A stretch of 64,000 bases of DNA from Deltaproteobacteria bacterium (GCA_023474025.1 JAMCYH010000130.1:62001-126000), one strand, 5' to 3'. Positions 51,787 through 61,643 are shown, counted from the first letter of the stretch. Notes: generated from the sequence alone by a model not told the origin. Made by a program: numbers and translations.

Positions 51787-52752
51787 TCAATATGTTCTAT
51801 TTAATATTCTGTCTGAAAGCTTGATTAGGGCTCTTTTTTCTTCTGAATCTGGAAATATCGAAAGACTTTGAGTCGCCTTCTCGAGATATTCACGACTCTT
51901 AACAAGGGTATCAGTAATTCCGTCTCTTCGCTCAAGAAATTCTCTGACCCATTCCAGGTCTTGTTTTGTAATGGACTTTTCAGAAATCAACTGTTTGACC
52001 TTGGCTTTTTCTTTTGAATTGGCTCTTTTTAGGGCCGCAATCAAAGGCAAAGTCAATTTTCCCTCTTCCAGGTCTTTGCCTGGATTTTTACCCATAGTTT
52101 CCCTATCTGAACGGTAGTCTATGATATCATCAGTCATCTGAAAAGCGACACCGAGATTAAAACCAAAGAGGGCCAGAGCGTTTTCCCTCTCGGAATCCAA
52201 ACTCCCCAGGATTGATCCGCCTCTACACGCTGCTTCCATAAGCACAGCAGTTTTGTCCGCGATCACCTGGAGATAGTCCTGTTCTGTGAACTCCATGTTG
52301 CCAATATTCATCATCTGAAAAAGTTCCCCCTCGCTCAACCTTTCAGTAGCTCGTGAAACTATTTCCAGAATTTTGATGTTCCCGAGTGACGTAAGAGCTG
52401 AAAAAGCTTTAGCCAGTATAAAATCTCCTGCAAGAACACACATTTCATTCGACCATAACGTGTTTGCCGCAGGTCTTCCACGTCTGGTATCTGCGGAATC
52501 TACAACATCATCATGAAGTAAAGTAGCTGTGTGTATACATTCTATAGCTCCAGACAGGGTTATACTGTCCGTGCCATTATAACCCCCCATCCGCGCGGAA
52601 ATCACGGTCAACTGGGGACGTACTCGCTTCCCACCACTGTTCATTATATGGGCGCCAATCTTAAAAGCTACAGGGACCCGGCTCTTGAGTTGCTCAATGA
52701 GTTCCTGTTCCAATTTTTCCATGATGGTTTGGGTTGAATCTAACAGGTCCAA
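51787..52752 (-). CDS. Polyprenyl diphosphate synthase
   Basis: 321 residues, TTG start with GGAG nine bases upstream. Trans-isoprenyl synthase with both aspartate-rich motifs: LLHDDVVDSADTRRG near residue 79 and FQMTDDIIDY near 206, which bind Mg-diphosphate. Length and lack of bulky residues before the first motif fit long-chain (octa/hepta-prenyl) synthases that make the side chain of menaquinone. Cytoplasmic or membrane-associated. It starts 28 bases after the end of the large cNMP/AAA+/ferredoxin gene, so may be co-transcribed with it. Confidence 0.9.
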   Translation of the reverse strand: MDLLDSTQTIMEKLEQELIEQLKSRVPVAFKIGAHIMNSGGKRVRPQLTVISARMGGYNGTDSITLSGAIECIHTATLLHDDVVDSADTRRGRPAANTLWSNEMCVLAGDFILAKAFSALTSLGNIKILEIVSRATERLSEGELFQMMNIGNMEFTEQDYLQVIADKTAVLMEAACRGGSILGSLDSERENALALFGFNLGVAFQMTDDIIDYRSDRETMGKNPGKDLEEGKLTLPLIAALKRANSKEKAKVKQLISEKSITKQDLEWVREFLERRDGITDTLVKSREYLEKATQSLSIFPDSEEKRALIKLSDRILNRTY

Positions 52753-52780
52753 AATTATTCTCCGCAGGTGGAAGGCTGGA

Positions 52781-55417
52781 TCAAGAAATATTGTAGAAGA
52801 ACGCGTTGATGGCTTTGACCATCAACACAGAAATTGTTAAACCTACTATGGCGTGAGGAGCCAAACCAATCCATTTCCTGGACCAAGGTTTTTCGCTCCA
52901 TTGTCCCAGATTGAAATCAGTTACCAAAGTCCAAATCAAGCCCAGCAATATCAAAAAATACTGTATAAATCTGGTCGTCTCGGGTGGAACCGTGATGATA
53001 AGACTTCGCAAAATTTCAATGTCAAAGTATCTGCTTATCAGAATAGGTATTTGTACACCGAGATTGATCAGATAGTAAACATGAAAAGCTGTGAAACATG
53101 TCAAAGTTAAAGGCAAAAGGGCGAGACCAAACCTAGCGTAATTCTGACGGAGGCTGTCCCCAAGGATTTGTCGCGATATTTGAGCGGAGACTAGGGTCAT
53201 CAGGTTAAGTCCGATTATGATGGACAGAAAAACCATTGTAAAAAAAACAACAGGAGATAAAGGGAAGTTCGATGCCAATGACTCATACGCCGGCATCTTG
53301 CTGACCATTTCGCTGAATAGTCCCCCAATCATACCGAGAACGAGGAAAGCCGTCCCAGCATGACGTTGACTGAGTTGCCAAATCTCTTCTCCCGGCAGGC
53401 GCAGATTTAGTGTAATCGCAGAGTGGGGACAGTTTTTAACACATTGTCCGCAAAGTCGGCAAACGCGGTTACTGCGAAGTCTGGGTCCGGCATGACCGAA
53501 TTGGCAGCCGACATTTTCAGACGTTCCGAGGAAACATTCATTAGAGGAACACTGATCTATGCATATGTTGCTGTTAGCGCGTAATTCCAAAAAAGAGGTC
53601 TTGGATAACACCCCAACCATACCACCCAGACCACAAAGGTAAAGGCACCAGGATTGACGCTCATACACAATAGAAACAAGTATTGCGGACAGTAACATAG
53701 CGAGTAACAGGAACCCGAGTCTGGCGGGGGAACTCCTTATGTTTGTGGCTGTTTCAAACCAAATGACAAACAGGACTGCTCCGGCTATGAGAAAATCGGA
53801 ATGGCGTTTAAGAAACGTGGGGAACGGCTTTTCAAAAGAGACTATTTTCTTCGCCAGATTAGCGATCACACCTATGGGACAAAGGGAACACCAGAATCTG
53901 GCCCAAAAAAGTGACCCAACTATCAATATAGGCCAGCCAAGTGACCAACTTATAAGGGCTGCCGGATTATTCATTGGATCGGATGGACCGAGAAACAGAA
54001 ATAGTAATATAAGGAAAAAAAATGGAGTGACGGCGCTTTGCAGGGAGGCTGGATACAAAGGGCTAAGAAAAGCCTTTTTTATGAATGAAAATTTAAAAAG
54101 ATTTAACTTTCGTTTTCCCTGAGTCCTTTGAAGATCGAAATATATGTCCTGAGGTCGCAAAACCCCGGCTTCACAAACAAGGATGGCTCTTTTTAATGTA
54201 TTTGCCAGTTCCAAGTCGTTTCCTGGCCATGAATAATTGAGAAGAGTATCGAGAGTTTCTTTTGATAGGTCATCCAAATTCCTGTTAAACTCGTCCTGAT
54301 ACTTTTTCATATAATGGCGAATCAGACCTGGAATCTCGCGGCGCCTCTCCCTGAGCGGTGGGATTGTTATGGACCTCTGTAGAAGACCAAACACAAGAGG
54401 ATGGTTTTCCAATTTAATACTTACTGGCGCTAGCCTGGTTGTGGCTATCAGTCTAACCTTTGCCTGAATTTGAGCCAACCCTCCGCGACGTCGAAAAGTA
54501 TCAGTGACAATTGCCTCCATAAGCTTCAACTGACATACTGGCGTTAGCTTCTCAATTCCCCGGATCAACAGCGTTCCCCCCTCGCTAAGTTCAAAGTAAC
54601 CCGGTGTGTCCTTTACTAAACCGTCACGGCCGGTTTCTTCATAGCCAAAAAGTAACCTCAATTGCTTTTCTGTAAGGCTTTCTTCATCTTCCTTAACGGG
54701 GCTGTCCATGTAACTGGAAACCCACTTGTCAGACGCTCTATGCAGATCGAGGACCAGGAACACTTCCTTACCATGACGACTCATCTTGTACATCTGGTAA
54801 GCTATAACCTCTTTACCCACTCCGCTTTCACCGATTACAAGAGCCGGACCATCTGATTCGGCAAGTTCCGTAATTTTGGAGGCTAAAGTATTCTGAACAA
54901 ATTCCCCAATAACATAGTCTGGAAATATTTGATATTCTTGGCTAATCAACGAGTGGAGAGTTCGTCTCTTGAGTTTGCTCCTCAGCATAAGTCGATCAAG
55001 GGACATTATCTTTCGAACGAGGTTTTTTGTAAGGCCAACGACGAAATCCGGATTTTCCCGAATCAGCTTTTCAAACTCTTCAGATGGGATGATTAAAGCT
55101 GTTACCGGTTCGTCTGCGACCAACTCAGTGTCGGATTTCCAGGGCACGCCGGTAAAAAACTCAATACCCCCAAAAATGTCACCTGGCCCTCGGCTATCAA
55201 CTGACATCCTCTCGTTTTCTTCATTGCGTAAAACCAGGCCAGCAGAACCCGAGATCACATACACAACATGATCGGCCGATGTTTCCTTATCGAGTATAAG
55301 ATCTCCCTGTTCAAATTTGCGTACGACATCGTTTTCATAAGCTAATCGTCTTAGAGGAGCGGGCAGATGATCCCTAATGTCCTTGTCAGGAGAGACGCTT
55401 GGCGCATAATTGGGCAT
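52781..55417 (-). CDS. cNMP-binding / AAA+ / membrane polyferredoxin fusion
   Basis: 878 residues. (1) ~10-150: CRP-like cyclic-nucleotide-binding domain (GDLILDKETSADHVVYVISG, PGDIFGGIEFFTG). (2) ~170-430: sigma-54-activator-type AAA+ domain with Walker A IGESGVGKE near 195, the ELSEGGTLLIRGIE equivalent of Walker B, and IPPLRERRREIPGLI; but the GAFTGA loop that contacts sigma-54 is replaced (LFGYEETGRDGLV) and no helix-turn-helix follows. (3) ~455-878: about eight transmembrane helices with polyferredoxin clusters, FWCSLCPIGVI as in NapH/NosR, and CRLCGQCVKNCPHSAI. Looks like a membrane redox protein controlled by a nucleotide-binding sensor; role unknown. No clear ribosome-binding site at the ATG. 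Confidence 0.85.
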   Translation of the reverse strand: MPNYAPSVSPDKDIRDHLPAPLRRLAYENDVVRKFEQGDLILDKETSADHVVYVISGSAGLVLRNEENERMSVDSRGPGDIFGGIEFFTGVPWKSDTELVADEPVTALIIPSEEFEKLIRENPDFVVGLTKNLVRKIMSLDRLMLRSKLKRRTLHSLISQEYQIFPDYVIGEFVQNTLASKITELAESDGPALVIGESGVGKEVIAYQMYKMSRHGKEVFLVLDLHRASDKWVSSYMDSPVKEDEESLTEKQLRLLFGYEETGRDGLVKDTPGYFELSEGGTLLIRGIEKLTPVCQLKLMEAIVTDTFRRRGGLAQIQAKVRLIATTRLAPVSIKLENHPLVFGLLQRSITIPPLRERRREIPGLIRHYMKKYQDEFNRNLDDLSKETLDTLLNYSWPGNDLELANTLKRAILVCEAGVLRPQDIYFDLQRTQGKRKLNLFKFSFIKKAFLSPLYPASLQSAVTPFFFLILLFLFLGPSDPMNNPAALISWSLGWPILIVGSLFWARFWCSLCPIGVIANLAKKIVSFEKPFPTFLKRHSDFLIAGAVLFVIWFETATNIRSSPARLGFLLLAMLLSAILVSIVYERQSWCLYLCGLGGMVGVLSKTSFLELRANSNICIDQCSSNECFLGTSENVGCQFGHAGPRLRSNRVCRLCGQCVKNCPHSAITLNLRLPGEEIWQLSQRHAGTAFLVLGMIGGLFSEMVSKMPAYESLASNFPLSPVVFFTMVFLSIIIGLNLMTLVSAQISRQILGDSLRQNYARFGLALLPLTLTCFTAFHVYYLINLGVQIPILISRYFDIEILRSLIITVPPETTRFIQYFLILLGLIWTLVTDFNLGQWSEKPWSRKWIGLAPHAIVGLTISVLMVKAINAFFYNIS

Positions 55418-55632
55418 AAGGTTTAAGTTGGTTGGCCTTGGTTGACCACGTCTCTGAACGCGGCCAACTGAACCAAAAATGACATCCAGTATTGTTTTGG
55501 CCGGAAATCACGCCGGCGTCTCATTATGTATCAAAGTGAACGGGAAAACAATTCTAATCATGACGCCGAATCGGATCAGGCCCTCCATGGTCTTGATTAC
55601 AAAAATCAGATTCAATTAATTCAAGAAGTTAC

Positions 55633-55824
55633 ATGGCCAGCCGTCGAAGCGCCTTTTGTATGGTGAAGGCGAAGAAGGGAAGTCCGGGAATAGATCATCA
55701 GACAATCGAAACATTCGCCTCTCGTATGAAAGAAAATCTTGAGCGAGTGGCCCAAGCGCTCCAAGACAGTATATACCATCCTCAGGCAATCAAAAAGGAT
55801 ATGGATTCCCAAGCTGGGAAGTGA
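55633..55824 (+). pseudogene. Group II intron reverse-transcriptase remnant
   Basis: 63 codons including KAKKGSPGIDHQTIETFASR and then NLERVAQALQDSIYHPQAI, which is the conserved start of group II intron RT/maturase proteins (usual form: ANKGAPGIDG-T-E-F...L...L...G-Y-P-P). The usual RRV-IPK-GK segment is degenerate (KKDMDSQAGK) and the frame stops there; all RT catalytic motifs are missing. The flanking 200 bases on either side show no intron domain V that I could recognise. Confidence 0.65.
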
Positions 55825-55918
55825 GGAAAAACTGCCATAGGGTGTCTCCAAGTGCTGAAACTAACTCTTGGTTTCAAAACCGCAAGGTCCAGAAAATTTT
55901 AAAACCAAGAGCAATCTG

Positions 55919-57922
55919 TTAAATTTCGCAAGCTAAAGCAAATCCAGCATCCAGAGCATCACCAATTTTACCACATGTGTTAGCGTCACCAATAGTTTTC
56001 ACCTTGAAACCATAATTCTCCAGGCTCTTTGTAAGCGAATTTTCAGGTCTTGATCCCATTGCGAGAACTACCGAATCACACTTGATAGTAACATCGGTTC
56101 CTTCGACGTCAGTGTAGACCACCGCATTCTCATGAATATCTTTCATCCTGGCCTGAGTGATAAGCTTAATGCCTCTCATCTCAAGCTCTTTCATTAACAC
56201 CCACCTAGTCGATGGTCCCACATCCTGACCCATCCTCCGAGCCATTTCAATGACCGTAACGTTCTTAATTCCTTTCAACATCAATTCCCGGAGGACGTCA
56301 GAGGATTCGGCGTTATGTAATGTGAGGAAATAAAGTTGTTCGGGTGAGATAGTTCCCTTTGTCCCAAGCCAGATAGCTGTTTCAAGTCCTACTGAGCCAC
56401 CACCGACGACAACAACATCTTTGCCGGTCTGGACATTTCCTTGTAATACATCCCAGGCCTGATAAACGTTAGGCGCTTCAACAGCCTCAATGGGCGGTTT
56501 GAATGGGACTGCCCCCGTGGCAACCACCACAAGGTCCGGTCTCTCCCTGGAAACTACTTCAGGCGTAACTTCGAGCCCGAGCCGTAGGTCCACGCTGTAT
56601 TTGCGCAGAACTGCCCGATAATAATCGAGAAGGTAATGAAAATCATGTTTGCCCGTAGGTCCGGCAGCCCATCTGACCTGACCTCCGATTTCTTTTTCCT
56701 TATCGCACAAAATTACATTATGCCCTCTCTCTGCAGCTATTGTGGAAAACTCGCAACCTGCGGGACCCGCGCCAATGACCAGGACCTTTTTCTTTTCAAC
56801 TGCGGGGCCGTATACAGTAGAAGCTTCTTTTCCCGCTCGAGGGTTGACCATGCAACCAACTGGTTTGAGTTGGAAAACATGATCGAAACATCTCTGATTG
56901 CAGGCTATACAGCGTCTTATTTCAGAGGCCTTGCCCTGTTTAGCCTTGTTCACGAATTCGGGGTCAGCGATCAAACCTCTTGCGACACCAACCATGTCCG
57001 CCACGCCTTCCTTTAAAACTTCTTCTGCCACAAAAGGATCGTTAATGCGGTTACAACCAATTACTGGCACTCCTACCGATTCCCTGATCCCCCTCGCCAG
57101 ATACACGAATCCCGCCTGAGGTAAGTCCATGGTGATCTGTGGAACACGACTCTCGTGCCATCCGCCGGTGACATTAATACAGTCAGCTCCCGCCTTTTCC
57201 GCTTCAGCCGCGAATAATCTGGCCTCCCTGTTCGTATGGCTACCCGGGACAAAATCGTTACCGGCGACTCGCACAATTAGCGCCATATTTTTACTAACGG
57301 CTTGACGGACCTTGGCAATTGTCTCCAGACCGAAGCGCATCCTGTTTTCTAATGGCCCACCATATTGATCTTCGCGTTTGTTTGTTTTGGGAGAAAGAAA
57401 CTGGCATATCAGATATCCTGCCGACGCCAGGACTTCCACCGCGTCAAAACCTGCCTTTTCAGCTCTTTTCGCTGCCTTCACGAAGTCATCCTGAACTCTT
57501 AATATGTCATCCAGGGTCATAGCCGTGGTCTTCTGACGTGTAAAATAACTGACGTATTCAGACGGCGCCAAAGTTGGTAAGCCTTTAAGACTGCAGAAAG
57601 AATAGGCGCCTGCCATATAAAGCTGAACAGCAGATTTTGCTCCAGCCTCACGGATTGCTTCGGTGAAGCGACTCAAACCTGGCACATATGTATCATCTTT
57701 AATAGCGAGCATTAGAGCGACACCTGACGCTTGATCATCTATTTCCGCTCCTCCTACTACAATAAGACCCGCGCCACCGCGTGCTCTGGCTGTATAGAAA
57801 TCTATCAATTGATCATTGACGAATCCATCTGGCGAATAGTTTAAGTGCATGGCAGTCATCACGACACGGTTTGTCAATTCAACAGGACCAATTTTTATCG
57901 GTTCAAAAAGCTTCGTTATCAA
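55919..57922 (-). CDS. NADH:flavin oxidoreductase / 2,4-dienoyl-CoA reductase family
   Basis: 667 residues, TTG start with a perfect AGGAGG five bases upstream. Domains: old-yellow-enzyme TIM barrel (1-~330; ELTNRVVMTAMHLNYS, GGAGLIVVGGAEI), a 4Fe-4S cysteine cluster CIACNQRC...GCMVNP at ~337-355, and a FAD/NAD-binding part with VLVIGAGPAGCE near 378 and VVVVGGGSVGLETAIWLG near 498. Same architecture as bacterial 2,4-dienoyl-CoA reductase (FadH). It follows a dienoyl-CoA-isomerase-like gene in the same operon, which supports a role in breakdown of unsaturated acyl-CoA. Confidence 0.88.
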   Translation of the reverse strand: MITKLFEPIKIGPVELTNRVVMTAMHLNYSPDGFVNDQLIDFYTARARGGAGLIVVGGAEIDDQASGVALMLAIKDDTYVPGLSRFTEAIREAGAKSAVQLYMAGAYSFCSLKGLPTLAPSEYVSYFTRQKTTAMTLDDILRVQDDFVKAAKRAEKAGFDAVEVLASAGYLICQFLSPKTNKREDQYGGPLENRMRFGLETIAKVRQAVSKNMALIVRVAGNDFVPGSHTNREARLFAAEAEKAGADCINVTGGWHESRVPQITMDLPQAGFVYLARGIRESVGVPVIGCNRINDPFVAEEVLKEGVADMVGVARGLIADPEFVNKAKQGKASEIRRCIACNQRCFDHVFQLKPVGCMVNPRAGKEASTVYGPAVEKKKVLVIGAGPAGCEFSTIAAERGHNVILCDKEKEIGGQVRWAAGPTGKHDFHYLLDYYRAVLRKYSVDLRLGLEVTPEVVSRERPDLVVVATGAVPFKPPIEAVEAPNVYQAWDVLQGNVQTGKDVVVVGGGSVGLETAIWLGTKGTISPEQLYFLTLHNAESSDVLRELMLKGIKNVTVIEMARRMGQDVGPSTRWVLMKELEMRGIKLITQARMKDIHENAVVYTDVEGTDVTIKCDSVVLAMGSRPENSLTKSLENYGFKVKTIGDANTCGKIGDALDAGFALACEI

Positions 57923-57985
57923 TCTAACCTCCTGACTGATTATTCCAAAAACCCAAAGATTGAAATTACAAGCTGTTGTTCTGCG

Positions 57986-58819
57986 TTACGCCCCCTTAAA
58001 GTTGCCCTTTCTCTTTTGCATATACGCGGAGAAAGCTTCAAAGATGTCCTCAGACGGCATTATCATAGACGATCTAGCGGCATTAAAATCGAGCGCTTGG
58101 TCAATAGGAACGTGCTGGTTATAAAGGAATACGTCCTTAGCCCCCTGAACGGCCAATGGAGGGTTATCAGCTATTTCTTGCGCCATTTTCATCGCTTCAG
58201 CTTCCATTGTGGTTTTGTCGGGAAATACGTGATTCACAAGATTGATTTCACGGGCCCGCTGAGAGTCAAATTTGTGACCTCGAAAAGCAATTTCTCTTGC
58301 GTGACCTTGACCAACAACTTTGGGCAGCCGCTGAAGTCCGCCTACATCCGTGATGATTGCGAGAGTAGCTTCAGGTAAACCAAAGACCGTTTCAATGGAA
58401 CATAAACGAAAATCACAGCAGAGCGCCAACTCCAAACCTGCGCCAAGGCAATGTCCATGCAGACACGCGATAGTAGGCTGCGACAATCTTTCCAACCTCG
58501 TATGGTATCCTTGGATTCTCTTGACTATCTTGTAGAACTCAACTTTTTGGGTCGCTGACGGACTTCCCGTAATCATCGGAATCAAATCATTTTCTGGACT
58601 CAAGTCAAGGCCTGCGCAAAATGATTTTCCTTCACCTTTGAGGATAATCACCCTGGCTTCCGAGTCGTTTTCAGCATCTTGTATTGCGCTGTTGAGGCAA
58701 TCCCACAATCCAACGTTCATGGCATTACGTTTTTCAGGCCTGTTTAATGTTATAAATCCTACGTTGTCATGTCGATGGTAGATGACCCATTTTTTAAGGT
58801 TGTCATTTGACCCGGTCAT
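57986..58819 (-). CDS. Enoyl-CoA hydratase/isomerase, dienoyl-CoA-isomerase-like
   Basis: 277 residues from the ATG at 58819 (GGAG eight bases upstream; frame extends to 58840). Crotonase fold with oxyanion-hole segments CAGLDLS and HGHCLGAGLELALCCDFRL. After the second glutamate (LPEATLAIITDVGGLQRLPKVVG) the sequence follows the delta3,5-delta2,4-dienoyl-CoA isomerase ECH1 (ADVGTLQRLPKVIG), including the aspartate used as a base in that enzyme; the other ECH1 aspartate is glutamate here, as in hydratases. It ends 63 bases before the dienoyl-CoA-reductase-like gene and starts 24 bases after the radical SAM gene, so all three probably form one operon. Confidence 0.82.
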   Translation of the reverse strand: MTGSNDNLKKWVIYHRHDNVGFITLNRPEKRNAMNVGLWDCLNSAIQDAENDSEARVIILKGEGKSFCAGLDLSPENDLIPMITGSPSATQKVEFYKIVKRIQGYHTRLERLSQPTIACLHGHCLGAGLELALCCDFRLCSIETVFGLPEATLAIITDVGGLQRLPKVVGQGHAREIAFRGHKFDSQRAREINLVNHVFPDKTTMEAEAMKMAQEIADNPPLAVQGAKDVFLYNQHVPIDQALDFNAARSSMIMPSEDIFEAFSAYMQKRKGNFKGA

Positions 58820-58843
58820 AATTTTATCTCCACATCTCATTGA

Positions 58844-61231
58844 TTATTGATTAAAGCGGGAAAATCCATGAACTATAGGCTTTGGATAGCGCTTACCCGG
58901 CTTCGGCAAGGATTCACGGTCCAGTGCCGCCAAAACCCTAAGGTTCACCACGTGATTCGCAAGAACCGACAGTTCCGGGTTCTCCGGGGACTGGTGTTTC
59001 AAACATTCAAGAAGCGCTTCCTGGTAATCCAAGTCTTGGGACTGCGACGCGTGCTTTAGCAGTTCACAGGCTTCGGATGCGCGGTCCATTTTGAGAAGAA
59101 TCCGGACTCTTTTCAAAAGGCTTGATGGAGCAGAAGATCCTATAGCCTCGAAATACTTGAGAGCAAGATCGAGTTTTCCAGAGGCCGCCAATGTATCAGC
59201 TACAGCGTTCAAAGCGTGAGGTTTTCCCAGCAACATATTGGCCAGACCAGTCACTTCCCTGAGCTTGCCAAGTTTTGCAAACATGTGTGAAAGGGCGAGA
59301 AAATGACCAGGGGTACGCAATAATCGTTGCGGGTCTGTATCTCGCAGGCAAAGGTAGTACAGAATCTCATTCTCCGTCCTTAGAAAATCCAGATCAGGGA
59401 AATCATAATGATTTCTAGCAGCACGACTGAAAACATCATCAATGGTTTGAGGCTGGAAGGTTTTGAAGATTTTGTGGACTTTTGCGTGAATTTCAACGGT
59501 TTTATCCTGCAATTCCGTCTGATGATAATCTTTCGGAAAACTAAATTCGAAGCTGGTTTCCTCACCCGTCATCAATCCAGTCAGACCATTTTCAAATGAC
59601 GGCAAGAGCAATCCTCTGCCTAAAAGCACGTCCCAGTATTTTCCTGAAATTCCAGTAAATGGAACATTTCCCATGTAACTCCGGGAATCAAAAATGATCC
59701 GATCCGAAGGCCCGGAAGGTCCATTCGTCTCATGGAACAAAATCAATCCGGAGATAAGCTCCTGAACCGATTCTTCATCTTTTATCAAATCCCTGAATCC
59801 AGCCAGGAATTCTTTTAAGAGGTCGAATTCTTCAATAGCGTTTGAAGCAAGGGTCCCGTAGACGTAATATTCAGGTTCCTCAAGCAGGTCTTGACGTGAA
59901 CTTAAAAGGAAATCCAGAATCTCGAAAATTCGTTGCTTATAGTAGACGTCACGGCTCAGTTGTTCGTTCGCCAAGGCCCAGAGGTTTCTAACTTTACGGA
60001 TTTGCGCTGAGTCCATTGAATCGGTTTGGTATTGGTCTCCAACTGAAAGATAGGCGGGTTTCCACTTGCGCAGGGGAGTGAATCCGTGGTCTGCGCAGTT
60101 ATTTTCGTAGGCGGAGCCAAAGTAAAGTTGCATTTGTTGGGACCCTGAGTTCGATTCTATAGGAATGTTTAAAGATTTCACAAAGCTTATTGTGGACCTG
60201 GCGTCTTCGACTTTTTCTCCAGGTAATCCGAAAATAGTAAAGAGCTCTGTTTCGAGGCCGATCGACTGGGCATAGGCGATGTTCTGCTGGACCCTTTCCA
60301 GGGTAATACCCTTCTTTGTTTTTTTGAGCACTTCAGGACTGCCCGACTCCAGGCCAAAAGCTATGGTATCCGCGCCGGCCTCCTTCAAAGCCTTCAACAG
60401 TTCTTCATCAACAAGATCGGAGCGAGTTTGCAACCAGAACGGCGTCTCAATCCCCTGTTGCTTTTTCCTTTTAAGAATTTCGAAAGTGCGATCTCTGTTT
60501 TCAGTAAAGTTAGGATCAGCAAACCAAAATCTTTTGATTCCCTGCCGGTTAAGGAATTCCATTTCCTGTAAAACTCGCTCGACAGAATGATAGCGAAGAC
60601 GCCCCTTGCAAACACTCGGAGTTATGCAGAAAAGACAATTGTGTCTACATCCCCTTGAAGAAAACAGTATAGCGGTGTCTTTGCCCTGGAGGTTCAGTAT
60701 CCCATCAAGATAAGGAGACGGATATGTATCCAGATCATCGGGTAACACCGGCAAATTTTCATTGCGAAAAATGGATCCCTGTTCTCTACAGCTTAAACCA
60801 GCGACACTGGTCAGTGATTCGCGATTTTCAACCGACTTTATAAGATCCAGAAACACAATTTCACCTTCACCGTGGACCAGAGCGTCGATGTCCGGTAGGC
60901 TTTCAAGCGCGCTTAAGGGCATGCCAACAATTTGAGGTCCACCTAAAACTACGACGATTTCCCGATATTTCGACTTAATAAAGCGCGAGTAAAACCTGAT
61001 ACGCTCCATTGTGCTTTGATAAGCAGTGAAACCGATTAATGTCGGTTTAATTTTGTTTATCCATGATTCCAGTTCCGTCAAACTTAGTGGACGGTCCTGA
61101 AGATCATCAAGGATTATCCCTTTGAACCCGTTCTTCTCCGCAAAAGCCAGTATATATCCAAGGGAAATTGGAATGCTTTCAGAAGATTCATATCCGACGT
61201 CATGATTAATATTGATAAAAATGAGACTCAC
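58844..61231 (-). CDS. B12-binding-domain radical SAM protein
   Basis: 795 residues, GTG start with GGAG upstream. N-terminal cobalamin-binding-like Rossmann domain (1-~150: SLGYILAFAEKNGFKGIILDD, PTLIGFTAYQSTMERI, VVVLGGPQIV) but without the DxHxxG cobalamin motif, so B12 may not be bound base-off. Radical SAM core with the cluster cysteines C195-x3-C199-x2-C202 (SSRGCRHNCLFC), GLESGSPEVLKKTKKG and ELFTIFGLPGE. The last ~200 residues are helical, TPR-like (LARLGKLREVTGLANMLLG-type, KYFEAIGSS). Typical of anaerobe radical SAM proteins modifying lipids, hopanoids or cofactors; substrate unknown. First gene of the operon with the two acyl-CoA enzymes. Confidence 0.88.
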   Translation of the reverse strand: MSLIFININHDVGYESSESIPISLGYILAFAEKNGFKGIILDDLQDRPLSLTELESWINKIKPTLIGFTAYQSTMERIRFYSRFIKSKYREIVVVLGGPQIVGMPLSALESLPDIDALVHGEGEIVFLDLIKSVENRESLTSVAGLSCREQGSIFRNENLPVLPDDLDTYPSPYLDGILNLQGKDTAILFSSRGCRHNCLFCITPSVCKGRLRYHSVERVLQEMEFLNRQGIKRFWFADPNFTENRDRTFEILKRKKQQGIETPFWLQTRSDLVDEELLKALKEAGADTIAFGLESGSPEVLKKTKKGITLERVQQNIAYAQSIGLETELFTIFGLPGEKVEDARSTISFVKSLNIPIESNSGSQQMQLYFGSAYENNCADHGFTPLRKWKPAYLSVGDQYQTDSMDSAQIRKVRNLWALANEQLSRDVYYKQRIFEILDFLLSSRQDLLEEPEYYVYGTLASNAIEEFDLLKEFLAGFRDLIKDEESVQELISGLILFHETNGPSGPSDRIIFDSRSYMGNVPFTGISGKYWDVLLGRGLLLPSFENGLTGLMTGEETSFEFSFPKDYHQTELQDKTVEIHAKVHKIFKTFQPQTIDDVFSRAARNHYDFPDLDFLRTENEILYYLCLRDTDPQRLLRTPGHFLALSHMFAKLGKLREVTGLANMLLGKPHALNAVADTLAASGKLDLALKYFEAIGSSAPSSLLKRVRILLKMDRASEACELLKHASQSQDLDYQEALLECLKHQSPENPELSVLANHVVNLRVLAALDRESLPKPGKRYPKPIVHGFSRFNQ

Positions 61232-61426
61232 TTTAACTCCATACCTGTATGTGGCTTTAGCCGATCGTTATAAATCCGCACGTTTTGGCGTACGCTGGAT
61301 TGACCTTTAGATTAACCACCATCTATAGTAATAAACTGTGATAAATAAATACCACAAGACAGAGAACTTAAATTCGGGAAAAGTTATAATCTTAAAAATA
61401 AACGTTGCCCACTGAGGAATTTCTGA

Positions 61427-61624
61427 ATGAAAAAAATAAAGAGTCCATATTATGGACTGTTATGGATTCTTATCTGGACAGCCGGGATCATATGGTTTCT
61501 TTGGACCGGCATATTCAACCAGAGGGAACTTGCCGGCCTCATCCTGGTTTGGCTCATCCTGGTCGGTATTACCACATATTACATCTGGATCAACTTTAAA
61601 ATGAAACGGACGCGCTTCAGATAA
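61427..61624 (+). CDS. Small two-helix membrane protein, 65 residues
   Basis: ATG preceded by GAGGAATTTCT. Two hydrophobic helices (residues ~9-27, LLWILIWTAGIIWFLWTG; ~36-55, LAGLILVWLILVGITTYYI) separated by a short NQRE turn, with positively charged ends (MKKIK..., FKMKRTRFR), so both termini should be cytoplasmic. No family recognised. Lies between the divergent radical SAM gene and a convergent secreted-protein gene. Confidence 0.6.
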   Translation: MKKIKSPYYGLLWILIWTAGIIWFLWTGIFNQRELAGLILVWLILVGITTYYIWINFKMKRTRFR

Positions 61625-61643
61625 CTGAGGATTGTTATAAGAA

